Shown piece after piece: positions 6,858-13,205 of a stretch of DNA of 17,183 nt (positions are counted from its first letter, which is position 1; every line of letters starts with the position of its first letter). The translations under genes and the position numbers were made by a program. This DNA comes from Modestobacter sp. GTDB lineage: Bacteria; Actinomycetota; Actinomycetes; Mycobacteriales; Geodermatophilaceae. The stretch spans positions 1 to 17,183 of the forward strand of contig JAOPWO010000232.1 in NCBI GenBank assembly GCA_025965635.1, in the 5' to 3' direction. Under the pieces are notes generated by a model that worked only from the letters and a program-made list of their open reading frames with translations, ran no database searches and was not told where the DNA came from.

Positions 6858-7171
6858 TGCCGCCGTCGGCCATGACACGTCCACCGCTCTACCTCCGCCG
6901 GCCCTTCCTCGCCGGCCTCGTCCGCCAGCTGCCGCTGCTCGCCGTGCTGCTCGCCGTCGGTCTCGGGCTGCTGCTGGTGGCGTTCGAGCACTGGCGATGG
7001 GGGCTCGTCGTGATCGGGCTGGCGCTGGTGGGTGCCGCGCTGCTCCGGTTGCTGCTGCCGGTGCGCCGGGTGGGCTTCCTCGCCGTCCGCAGCCGGCCGA
7101 TAGACGTCGTCCTGCTCGCTGGGACAGGTCTGCTTCTCACGGTGATCACCCTCGCGATCCCGACCGCCTGA
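6857..7171 (+). CDS. DUF3017 small membrane protein
   Basis: This 104-residue protein has three hydrophobic segments (about residues 23-43, 48-67 and 82-102) with Arg-rich loops, typical of the actinobacterial DUF3017 family commonly found directly after folD. ATG 6857 overlaps the folD TGA by one base (TGATG), implying translational coupling. No catalytic motif is visible and the role is unknown. An internal ATG at 6872 is a possible alternative start. Confidence 0.88.
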   Translation: MPPSAMTRPPLYLRRPFLAGLVRQLPLLAVLLAVGLGLLLVAFEHWRWGLVVIGLALVGAALLRLLLPVRRVGFLAVRSRPIDVVLLAGTGLLLTVITLAIPTA

Positions 7172-7181
7172 ACCTGGGCGC

Positions 7182-7199
7182 GACCCGCTGGGGCGGGTT
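7182..7199 (+). terminator. Small hairpin after the folD-DUF3017 pair
   Basis: A 6-bp stem (ACCCGC at 7183-7188, GCGGGT at 7193-7198) closes a 4-nt loop, with one extra G-T pair outside. It lies between the DUF3017 stop and the mdh promoter candidate. It is short, so this is only a weak terminator candidate. Confidence 0.3.
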
Positions 7200-7213
7200 C
7201 GGCCGGGCGGAGA

Positions 7214-7219
7214 TAAGTT
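7214..7219 (+). promoter_or_regulatory. -10-like hexamer for mdh (leaderless candidate)
   Basis: TAAGTT (TAnnnT) ends 7 nt before ATG 7227, the same geometry as at purN and galE. It suggests that mdh-icd has its own promoter rather than relying on folD read-through. A competing reading is GGAG (7209-7212) acting as a ribosome site for a TTG start at 7218. Confidence 0.45.
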
Positions 7220-7226
7220 GGCCGCC

Positions 7227-8180
7227 ATGGCAGAGAAGTCCAGGAACGGCAAGGTCACCGTCGTCGGTGCCGGCTTCTACGGCTCCACCACCGCGCTCCG
7301 GCTCGCGGAGTACGACATCTTCGAGACGGTCGTGCTCACCGACATCGTCGAGGGCAAGCCCGAGGGCATCGCCCTCGACATGAACCAGTCGCGCCCCATC
7401 GAGGGCTTCGAGACGAAGGTCGTCGGCGTCGGCGGCGGCTCCTATGACGGCACGGAGAACTCCGACGTCGTCGTCATCACCGCCGGCCTGCCGCGCAAGC
7501 CCGGCATGAGCCGCATGGACCTCATCGAGACCAACGCCAAGATCGTCCGGTCGGTCGCCGAGAACATCGCGCAGACCTCGCCCGACGCGGTGGTCATCGT
7601 CGTCTCCAACCCGCTGGACGAGATGACGGCGCTGGCGCAGCTGGCCACGCAGTTCCCGAAGAACCGCGTCATGGGTCAGGCCGGCATGCTCGATACGGCC
7701 CGCTTCACCAACAACGTGGCCGAGGAGCTCGGCGTCCCGGTGTCGTCGGTGCAGACCCTCACGTTGGGGTCGCACGGCGACACGATGGTGCCGGTGCCCT
7801 CACGCTGCACCGTCGACGGCAAGCCGCTGGCCGACGTGCTCGCCGCCGACCGGATCGAGCACTTGGTCGACCGCACCCGGAACGGCGGCGCGGAGGTCGT
7901 GGCCCTGCTCAAGACGGGGTCCGCCTACTACGCCCCGTCGGCGGCGGCGGCGCGCATGGCGAAGGCCGTGATGGAGGACTCCGGCGCCCGCATGCCGGTG
8001 TGCGCGTGGGTCGACGGCGAGTACGGCATCAGCGGCGTGTACCTGGGTGTGGAGGCCGAGATCGGTCGCGAAGGCGTACGGCGGGTCGTCGAGGGCGACC
8101 TCACCGAGGCCGAGAAGACCGGGTTGCGTGCGGCCGCCGAGGCCGTGCGGGCCAAGCAAGCCGACGTAGCCGACCTCTGA
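7227..8180 (+). CDS. mdh: Malate dehydrogenase, LDH-like type
   Basis: The enzyme oxidises malate to oxaloacetate with NAD in the TCA cycle. The 317-residue protein has the dinucleotide loop GAGFYG (14-19), an Asp at the end of beta-2 (D39, which favours NAD over NADP), the specificity loop PRKPGMSR with R90 where lactate dehydrogenases carry Gln, R96, N128 (VSNPLD), D156 and R159 (MLDTARF), and catalytic H183 in GSHGDTMVP. It therefore belongs to the tetrameric LDH-like class rather than the dimeric class found in many other actinobacteria. I chose ATG 7227; a TTG at 7218 would add three residues. It is followed 37 nt later by icd, with a hairpin between them. Confidence 0.96.
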   Translation: MAEKSRNGKVTVVGAGFYGSTTALRLAEYDIFETVVLTDIVEGKPEGIALDMNQSRPIEGFETKVVGVGGGSYDGTENSDVVVITAGLPRKPGMSRMDLIETNAKIVRSVAENIAQTSPDAVVIVVSNPLDEMTALAQLATQFPKNRVMGQAGMLDTARFTNNVAEELGVPVSSVQTLTLGSHGDTMVPVPSRCTVDGKPLADVLAADRIEHLVDRTRNGGAEVVALLKTGSAYYAPSAAAARMAKAVMEDSGARMPVCAWVDGEYGISGVYLGVEAEIGREGVRRVVEGDLTEAEKTGLRAAAEAVRAKQADVADL

Positions 8181-8195
8181 GCCGAACGGCTCAGA
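8176..8195 (+). other. Intercistronic stem-loop between mdh and icd
   Basis: A perfect 8-bp stem (TCTGAGCC at 8176-8183, GGCTCAGA at 8188-8195) closes a 4-nt GAAC loop. The left arm contains the mdh stop codon. It lies 22 nt before the icd GTG. It may stabilise or process the mRNA, or attenuate transcription. It lacks a T-run. Confidence 0.6.
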
Positions 8196-8217
8196 ACCTG
8201 TAGAGAGGGACGTGCAC

Positions 8218-9432
8218 GTGGCAAAGATCAAGGTCGAGGGCACCGTCGTCGAGCTCGACGGCGACGAGATGACGCGGATCATCTGGCAGTTCATCAAGGA
8301 CCAGCTGATCCTTCCGTACCTCGACGTGAACCTGGAGTACTACGACCTGGGCATCGAGGCGCGGGACGCGTCCGACGACCAGATCACCATCGACTCCGCC
8401 AACGCCATCAAGAAGCACGGCGTCGGCGTCAAGTGCGCCACCATCACGCCGGACGAGGCTCGGGTCGAGGAGTTCGGGCTGAAGAAGATGTGGCGGTCCC
8501 CGAACGGGACGATCCGCAACATCCTCGGCGGTGTCATCTTCCGCGAGCCGATCATCATGCGGAACGTGCCGCGGCTGGTGCCGGGGTGGACCAAGCCGAT
8601 CGTCGTCGGCCGGCACGCCTTCGGTGACCAGTACCGCGCCACCGACTTCCGGTTCCCGGGCGAGGGAACGCTGACGATCACCTTCACGCCCAAGGACGGC
8701 TCCGAGCCGATCGAGCACGAGGTGTTCCAGTCGCCGGGCGGGGGCGTCGCGATGGCGATGTACAACCTCGACGACTCGATCCGCGACTTCGCCCGCGCCT
8801 CGATGAACTACGGCCTCAACCGCGAGTACCCGGTCTATCTGTCGACCAAGAACACGATCCTCAAGGCCTACGACGGCCGGTTCAAGGACCTGTTCCAGGA
8901 GGTCTTCGAGGCCGAGTTCCAGGACAAGTTCGAGGCGGCCGGCATCACCTACGAGCACCGCCTGATCGACGACATGGTCGCGGCGTCCCTCAAGTGGGAG
9001 GGCGGCGACGTCTGGGCCTGCAAGAACTACGACGGCGACGTGCAGTCCGACACCGTGGCGCAGGGCTTCGGCTCGCTGGGCCTGATGACGTCGGTGCTGC
9101 TCAGCCCCGACGGCCGCACCGTCGAGGCCGAGGCCGCGCACGGCACCGTCACGCGCCACTACCGGCAGCACCAGCAGGGCAAGGAGACGTCGACCAACCC
9201 GATCGCGTCGATCTTCGCCTGGACCCGGGGTCTGGCCCACCGCGGCAAGCTGGACGGCACCCCCGAGGTGACCCGCTTCGCCGAGACCCTGGAGCGGGTC
9301 TGCATCGAGACCGTCGAGAGCGGTCAGATGACCAAGGACCTGGCGCTGCTCATCTCCCGCGACGCCCCGTGGCTGAACACCCAGGACTTCCTCGCGGCCA
9401 TCGACGTCAACCTGCAGAAGGCCATGGCCTGA
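8218..9432 (+). CDS. icd: NADP-dependent isocitrate dehydrogenase, homodimeric type
   Basis: The enzyme converts isocitrate to 2-oxoglutarate with NADPH formation in the TCA cycle. The 404-residue protein matches the eukaryote-like homodimeric class (also M. tuberculosis Icd1). It opens with VVELDGDEMTRIIW, then KCATITPDEARVEEF, MWRSPNGTIRN (S94 and R100 contact isocitrate), the metal and substrate segment IDDMVAASLKWEGG, KNYDGDVQSD, and the NADP-site AAHGTVTRH. Two GTG codons are possible: 8218 is preferred because AGGGA lies 8 nt upstream and the protein then begins MAKIKV, as is usual; 8212 would be too close to that site. It appears co-transcribed with mdh. A repeat copy and a strong terminator stem follow. 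Confidence 0.97.
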   Translation: MAKIKVEGTVVELDGDEMTRIIWQFIKDQLILPYLDVNLEYYDLGIEARDASDDQITIDSANAIKKHGVGVKCATITPDEARVEEFGLKKMWRSPNGTIRNILGGVIFREPIIMRNVPRLVPGWTKPIVVGRHAFGDQYRATDFRFPGEGTLTITFTPKDGSEPIEHEVFQSPGGGVAMAMYNLDDSIRDFARASMNYGLNREYPVYLSTKNTILKAYDGRFKDLFQEVFEAEFQDKFEAAGITYEHRLIDDMVAASLKWEGGDVWACKNYDGDVQSDTVAQGFGSLGLMTSVLLSPDGRTVEAEAAHGTVTRHYRQHQQGKETSTNPIASIFAWTRGLAHRGKLDGTPEVTRFAETLERVCIETVESGQMTKDLALLISRDAPWLNTQDFLAAIDVNLQKAMA

Positions 9433-9433
9433 A

Positions 9434-9487
9434 GAAGGATCTCGTCCTCCTCCCCCTCGCACGTTCGGGGTGAGCCTCGGGACGGCG
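9434..9487. repeat. Dispersed intergenic palindromic repeat, copy C
   Basis: This is the third copy of the element at 4447-4500, beginning 1 nt after the icd stop. It shares AAGGA, CGTCCTCC, CCCTCGCA and GAGCCTCGGGAC with copy A, in the same order and orientation. The inner hairpin arms are degraded here. Its right end touches the terminator stem at 9490. The GTG at 9470 that opens an ORF is part of the repeat. Confidence 0.7.
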
Positions 9488-9489
9488 CC

Positions 9490-9526
9490 GACAGCGGCCC
9501 CCTCGGTCTCCGAGGGGGCCGCTGTC
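9490..9526 (+). terminator. Strong hairpin terminator after icd
   Basis: A perfect 17-bp inverted repeat (9490-9506 with 9510-9526, arm GACAGCGGCCCCCTCGG) has a 3-nt loop. It lies 57 nt after the icd stop, with the repeat copy between them. No T-run follows, so it fits the hairpin-only terminators common in GC-rich actinobacteria. Confidence 0.85.
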
Positions 9527-9558
9527 GTGTGCGGTGATCGACGCCGGTTCCGCGGGGT

Positions 9559-9745
9559 GTGGACGGCGCGGCCTGGTGGGCGGACGGACTGGACCGAGCT
9601 CCGCCCGGATGGGTCTGCCGCTGGTGCTGGTGCAGGCGGGACTCACGCCCGGATGACCCGTTCCCGGTCTCGATGAGCACTGGCCCGTCGGCCGGGCGCA
9701 TCTCGCCCCAGCCGGAGCTCGAGCCGGCGGCGGTGCGGCGACGTC
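9559..9745 (+). other. Gap after the icd terminator with a doubtful Trp/Cys-rich open frame
   Basis: Of the 313-nt gene-free stretch 9433-9745, the first part holds repeat copy C and the terminator. The rest has one open plus-strand frame from GTG 9559 with G/C third-position bias and an unusual segment, WVCRWCWCRRDSRPDDPFP. It has no ribosome site, and it continues for about 120 nt antisense into the CAP gene before stopping at 9867. It could be a small zinc-binding protein, a gene remnant or chance. I would not annotate it as a gene without homologs. Confidence 0.2.
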
Positions 9746-10633
9746 TCAGGCGAGCAGCAGGGTCCACCAGGGGCCGTCGGCGCCCTCCGCCCGGCCGATG
9801 CCGGCCGAGACGAGCGTGCAGTCGCCGATCGCCGCGGCAACGGTCGGATCGGTCAGCCAGGTGCTGACGACGTCCGCGGGCGAGTCGTTCCCCCGTGCGA
9901 CCGCGGCCGCGCGGGCGCCGTGCTCCAACAGGGAGGTGCCGTCGGCGCCCAGCAGGCCGAAGAAACCCTCGTCGCGCATGGCCGTGCTGTGCGCCTGGGC
10001 CACGGCGGCCAGGGCGGCATCCGGGGTGAGCGCGTCGCAGCTCGCGGCGGCGCGGGCCTCGTCGAGCCGGGCCACGAGTTCGGTCACGGAGTCGGGCTCG
10101 GCGGGCACCACCGACGGGGCAGCCGCCTCGGGTGTGGCCTCGGGTGTGCCGGGCACCGGTGACGACGTCTCCATCGGGCCACCGGAGGGCGACGGGCCGG
10201 CCGACGACGGGGATCCCGCGGCCGATCCGGGCAACCCCGAGGATGCCGCGGGCGACGGTCGTCCCGCGGCGCCGGCCGGTCCACCTGCGCTGGTCGCCGC
10301 CGACGCCGACGGCTCAGGCACGGCTGACGCCTCGGGGTCGACCGAGGGGGAGGCGGACGCGGGCGCGGGTCGGCCGTCGACGCCCATCACCACGAGCGGG
10401 CCGCTGTCCGTGCCCGGTGTGGCCGGGCCGGAGGAGGAGGAGCTGAGGACGACGGAGGACGACCCGCTGCCGCTGCGCGACAGCACCGGCAGCGCGAGCA
10501 CCAGAGCCGTCACGGTCGTGGTCAGCACCCCGGCCAGCAGGAGGCGGCGCGAGCGGGCGCGCGGGAACGGGCGGCGCGTCAGTGCGCCCGCCACGCGAGC
10601 GGCGAGCGGGGGACCGGAAGAACGGTGGTGCAC
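9746..10633 (-). CDS. CAP-domain (SCP/PR1-like) secreted or membrane-anchored protein
   Basis: The 295-residue product has an Arg-rich cytoplasmic start, one hydrophobic segment (about 31-51, signal anchor or uncleaved signal), a long Ser/Pro/Ala/Gly linker (about 52-180) and a divergent CAP domain (about 182-295). The CAP call rests on LVARLDEARAAASC, AQAHSTAMRDEGFFG with H215, the WLTDPTVAAAIGDCTLVSAGIGRA block, which mirrors the family's W-x2-SP-x-H-x3-I pattern, and the final WWTLLLA. The second conserved His is absent (DPTVA instead of SPxHR). C199 and C272 could form a disulfide. GTG 10633 is chosen because GGAAGG lies 6 nt upstream; the frame could open at 10660. An extracellular, wall-associated role is inferred. 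Its substrate is unknown. Confidence 0.78.
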   Translation of the reverse strand: MHHRSSGPPLAARVAGALTRRPFPRARSRRLLLAGVLTTTVTALVLALPVLSRSGSGSSSVVLSSSSSGPATPGTDSGPLVVMGVDGRPAPASASPSVDPEASAVPEPSASAATSAGGPAGAAGRPSPAASSGLPGSAAGSPSSAGPSPSGGPMETSSPVPGTPEATPEAAAPSVVPAEPDSVTELVARLDEARAAASCDALTPDAALAAVAQAHSTAMRDEGFFGLLGADGTSLLEHGARAAAVARGNDSPADVVSTWLTDPTVAAAIGDCTLVSAGIGRAEGADGPWWTLLLA

Positions 10634-10639
10634 GCGACA

Positions 10640-10645
10640 CCTTCC
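10640..10645 (-). promoter_or_regulatory. Ribosome binding site of the CAP-domain gene
   Basis: GGAAGG on the minus strand is 6 nt before GTG 10633. It selects this start over the more distal GTG at 10660. Confidence 0.6.
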
Positions 10646-10654
10646 GGGACGGTG

Positions 10655-10670
10655 GATCACGATTCGTTAC
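10655..10670 (-). promoter_or_regulatory. Possible regulator site upstream of the CAP gene
   Basis: Read on the minus strand, GTAACG, four bases, then GTGATC forms an imperfect direct repeat about 20-40 nt before the start codon. GTAACG-like direct repeats resemble my recollection of MtrA response-regulator sites at actinobacterial wall-hydrolase genes. Further upstream on the same strand, CTGACG and TAGTCT could be -35 and -10 elements, with rather wide spacing. All of this is tentative. Confidence 0.25.
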
Positions 10671-10787
10671 CGCTTGGAGACTAACGGTGCGCGCAAGGTC
10701 ACCGTCAGTCCCTGCGACCAAACTCACGCGGCCGGGCGTCAGGCGGGCGGACGGGGAGGACGACGTCGCGCCCCGGCCCGGACCGGG

Positions 10788-10793
10788 CACCAT
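10788..10793 (+). promoter_or_regulatory. -10-like hexamer before the CNNM leader ORF
   Basis: CACCAT (matches A2, A5 and T6 of TAnnAT) ends 6 nt before ATG 10800. A transcript starting there would be leaderless for the 13-codon upstream ORF rather than for the transporter gene. Confidence 0.3.
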
Positions 10794-10799
10794 GGAGGC

Positions 10800-10841
10800 A
10801 TGAGACCCCCCCGATCCCTCCGAGGAGCACGCAGCCGGTGA
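10800..10841 (+). CDS. Putative 13-residue leader peptide upstream of the CNNM gene
   Basis: ATG 10800 opens a mini-ORF encoding MRPPRSLRGARSR that ends in a TGA (10839-10841) overlapping the GTG of the transporter gene (GTGA). A still shorter ORF (Met-Glu-Ala, 10792-10803) overlaps its ATG. The peptide is Arg/Pro-rich and has no recognisable homology. It may serve translational coupling or regulation. GAGGAG at 10822-10827 could equally let ribosomes start at the transporter directly. Confidence 0.3.
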   Translation: MRPPRSLRGARSR

Positions 10842-12169
10842 GCGACGTCTGGCTCAGCGTCATCATGGTCGTCGTCTTCGTTCTGATCGGCGGCGTCTTT
10901 TCCGGCGCCGAGATCGCCCTGGTCTCGCTGCGTGAATCGCAGGTGCGCGGAATGTCGGAAACCGGCCGCCGCGGCCAGGCGGTGCAGCGACTGCTCAGCG
11001 ACCCGAACCGCTTCCTCGCCGCCGTCCAGGTCGGGGTCACTCTCGCGGGCTTCTTCTCCGCCGCCTTCGGCGCGAGCGCCCTCGCGGCGCCGGTGGCGCA
11101 CTGGCTGGTCGGTCGCGGCCTCTCCGAGGGGCTGGCCGGCACTCTCGCCCTCGTCCTCGTCACGATCGCGATCAGCTACCTGTCGCTCGTCGTCGGGGAG
11201 CTGACCCCCAAACGGCTCGCCCTGCAGCGGGCCGAGGGCTTCTCACTGCTCGTCGCGGCGCCTCTCAACGCGATCGCCACGTTGTCGCGGCCGATCATCT
11301 GGCTGCTGTCCCGGTCGACAGACGTCCTCGTCCGGCTGCTCGGCGGCGACCCCAAGCTCAGCGGCGAGTCGATCAGCCAGGAGGAGCTGCGCGATCTGGT
11401 GGCGGCGCACGAGTCGTTGAGCAGTGACGAGCGACGGCTCATCGACGAGGTGTTCCGCGCCGGCGACCGGGAGGTGCGCGAGGTCATGACGCCCCGCACC
11501 GAGGTCATGTTCCTGGAGTCCTCGATGACCGCCAGTCGCGCGGCCAAGCAGCTCGCCGAGTCCAACTGGTCGCGCTTCCCCGTGGTGGGCCGCGACGAGG
11601 ACGACGTCGTGGGGTTCGTGCACGTGCGGGACCTGTTCCTGCCCAACCACCCCGCCGGGCGGGCGGCCACGGTCGGCGACCTCGCCCGTGAGGTGACGCG
11701 GCTGCCGGGCACCGCGGGTGTGCTCACGGCGCTCAGCGAGATGCGGCGGGGCAACCAGCACCTCGCCATCGTCGTCGACGAGTACGGCGGCACCGACGGG
11801 ATCGTGACGCTCGAGGACCTCATCGAGGAGGTCATCGGGGAGATCTATGACGAGTACGACGCCGAGGTGACCCAGCGCCAGGACGAGCCGGTCGACGGCC
11901 CGCACGAGGTGGACGGGCTGCTGAACCTGGACGACTTCGCCGAGACCACCGGGCTGCAACTGCCCGAGGGGCCGTACGAGACCGTGGCCGGCTACGTGCT
12001 GGCCGAGCTCGGGCGCCTGCCGGTGGTGGGGGACACCGTGACGGTCGAGGGCCGCGCGCTGCGCGTGCTGGAACTCGACGGACGCCGGATCTCCCGGCTG
12101 TCCGTCGCACCGGCGGCCCAGCCGGAGAGCGGGCCCGACGACGTCCCCGCGGAGCCCGCCCCGAACTGA
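10838..12169 (+). CDS. CNNM / CorC-HlyC family transporter (hemolysin-like)
   Basis: The 443-residue membrane protein has an N-terminal CNNM (DUF21) domain of about four hydrophobic segments (1-160), with FSGAEIALVS (21-30) and GELTPKRLAL (120-129). A CBS-domain pair spans about 205-340, with VMTPRTEV (216-223) and VVDEYGGTDGIVTLEDLIEEVIGEI-type residues (312-336; the D-EYGGT-G core is intact). A C-terminal CorC/HlyC domain spans about 345-425. Relatives are implicated in Mg2+/Co2+ efflux or homeostasis, with the CBS pair sensing nucleotides; the old hemolysin name is misleading. The start is GTG 10838, with GAGGAG 10 nt upstream and a mini-ORF stop overlapping it. It converges on galE with only 9 nt between stop codons. 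Confidence 0.95.
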   Translation: MSDVWLSVIMVVVFVLIGGVFSGAEIALVSLRESQVRGMSETGRRGQAVQRLLSDPNRFLAAVQVGVTLAGFFSAAFGASALAAPVAHWLVGRGLSEGLAGTLALVLVTIAISYLSLVVGELTPKRLALQRAEGFSLLVAAPLNAIATLSRPIIWLLSRSTDVLVRLLGGDPKLSGESISQEELRDLVAAHESLSSDERRLIDEVFRAGDREVREVMTPRTEVMFLESSMTASRAAKQLAESNWSRFPVVGRDEDDVVGFVHVRDLFLPNHPAGRAATVGDLAREVTRLPGTAGVLTALSEMRRGNQHLAIVVDEYGGTDGIVTLEDLIEEVIGEIYDEYDAEVTQRQDEPVDGPHEVDGLLNLDDFAETTGLQLPEGPYETVAGYVLAELGRLPVVGDTVTVEGRALRVLELDGRRISRLSVAPAAQPESGPDDVPAEPAPN

Positions 12170-12178
12170 GCCGCCGCG

Positions 12179-13135
12179 TCAGCCTGCGGTGCGGAAGAAC
12201 TGCCACGCGTCGCGGACGATGCCGACCAGGTCGGAGTGCTGGGGGGCCCAGCCCAGGTCGGCCCGGATCCGGTCGGAGCTGGCCACCAGGCGCGCCGGGT
12301 CGCCGGCCCGCCGCGCGCCGACCACCACGGGCACCTGGTGCCCGGTGACGGTGCGCACGGCCTCGACGACCTCGCGCACGGAGAACCCGGTGCCGTTCCC
12401 CAGGTTGTAGACCCGGTGCTCGCCCGCGGTGGGTGCCGGCAGGGCCAGCAGGTGCGCGGCGGCGAGGTCGTGCACGTGCACGTAGTCGCGGATGCAGGTG
12501 CCGTCCGGCGTCGGGTAGTCCTCGCCGAACACCGTCATCGCCTCGCGCGTACCGGCTGCGACCTGCAGGGCGAGCGGGATGACGTGGGTCTCCGTCGCGT
12601 GCCGCTCGCCGCAGCCGTAGGCGGCGCCCGCCACGTTGAAGTACCGCAGGCTGACCGCGGCGAACGAGTGGGCCAGCGCGTAGGAGGTGAGCATGTGGTC
12701 GACGGCCAGCTTGCTCGCGCCGTAGGTGTTGGTGGGCCGGGTGATCGCGTCCTCACGGATCGGCACCTCCTCGGGCTCGCCGTAGGTGGCCGCGGTGGAG
12801 GAGAAGACGATCCGTCGGCAGTCGACCGCCCGCATCGCCTCCAGCAGGGCGAGCGACCCGCCCACATTGGTGTGCCAGTACTCCTCGGGTGTCACCTGGC
12901 CGGCGGCGACCAGGCTCTTGGCGGCGAAGTGCAGCACGGCCTCGGGCCGGACATCGGCGAGGACCGGCCCCGACTCGTGCAGGGAGGCCTGCACGAACGC
13001 GGCGCCCTCCGGCACGGCGTCGACGTGGCCGGTGGACAGGTCGTCGAGCACGGTCACCTGGTGACCGGACTCGAGGAGGGCTGCGGTGACTACGCTGCCG
13101 ATGTAGCCGGCGCCGCCGGCGACGAGTACGTGCAT
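12179..13135 (-). CDS. galE: UDP-glucose 4-epimerase
   Basis: GalE interconverts UDP-glucose and UDP-galactose through a bound NAD, feeding cell-wall and exopolysaccharide galactose. The 318-residue extended-SDR protein begins MHVLVAGGAGYIGS with the NAD loop GGAGYIG (7-13). It has D31 and D32 after beta-2, HFAAKS (69-74), FSSTAATYG (111-119), catalytic YGASK (Y138, K142), RYFNVAGA, and DGTCIRDYVHVHDLAAAH. Length fits actinobacterial GalE. ATG 13135 is chosen because a TAGGGT hexamer ends exactly 7 nt upstream, as at purN; ATG 13141 and GTG 13144 are in frame but would lie before or within that element. It is divergent from the aminotransferase gene. Confidence 0.95.
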   Translation of the reverse strand: MHVLVAGGAGYIGSVVTAALLESGHQVTVLDDLSTGHVDAVPEGAAFVQASLHESGPVLADVRPEAVLHFAAKSLVAAGQVTPEEYWHTNVGGSLALLEAMRAVDCRRIVFSSTAATYGEPEEVPIREDAITRPTNTYGASKLAVDHMLTSYALAHSFAAVSLRYFNVAGAAYGCGERHATETHVIPLALQVAAGTREAMTVFGEDYPTPDGTCIRDYVHVHDLAAAHLLALPAPTAGEHRVYNLGNGTGFSVREVVEAVRTVTGHQVPVVVGARRAGDPARLVASSDRIRADLGWAPQHSDLVGIVRDAWQFFRTAG

Positions 13136-13142
13136 GCGCATC

Positions 13143-13148
13143 ACCCTA
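13143..13148 (-). promoter_or_regulatory. -10-like hexamer for galE (leaderless candidate)
   Basis: On the minus strand TAGGGT is followed by 7 nt and then ATG 13135. Hexamer and spacing are identical to purN. No clear -35 is visible. Confidence 0.5.
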
Positions 13149-13192
13149 GAGACGCCGCACGCCCTGCGCCGTGCTGCGGTCCGGGCAGGCGC

Positions 13193-13200
13193 AGGAGGAG
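13193..13200 (+). promoter_or_regulatory. Ribosome binding site of the aminotransferase gene
   Basis: AGGAGGAG lies 5 nt before GTG 13206 and decides that start. The frame is open back to 13134, but no ribosome site supports a longer protein. Confidence 0.75.
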
Positions 13201-13205
13201 CAGTC

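Noticed and set aside
5889..6884. Extension of the minus-strand membrane protein to 554 residues, and other long antisense frames over folD
   Set aside because: The extension is antisense to folD, a typical high-GC shadow. GTG 5888 with its GGAGG site is the real start.
8191..9462. 423-codon minus-strand ORF opposite icd
   Set aside because: It is a mirror frame of a conserved gene with no ribosome site and low-complexity Val/Leu/Asp/Arg content.
9470..9676. 67-codon ORF starting GTG 9470 (MSLGTAP...)
   Set aside because: It starts within repeat copy C (same MSL(R/G)T beginning as the copy B shadow) and runs through the terminator stem, so it is not a gene.
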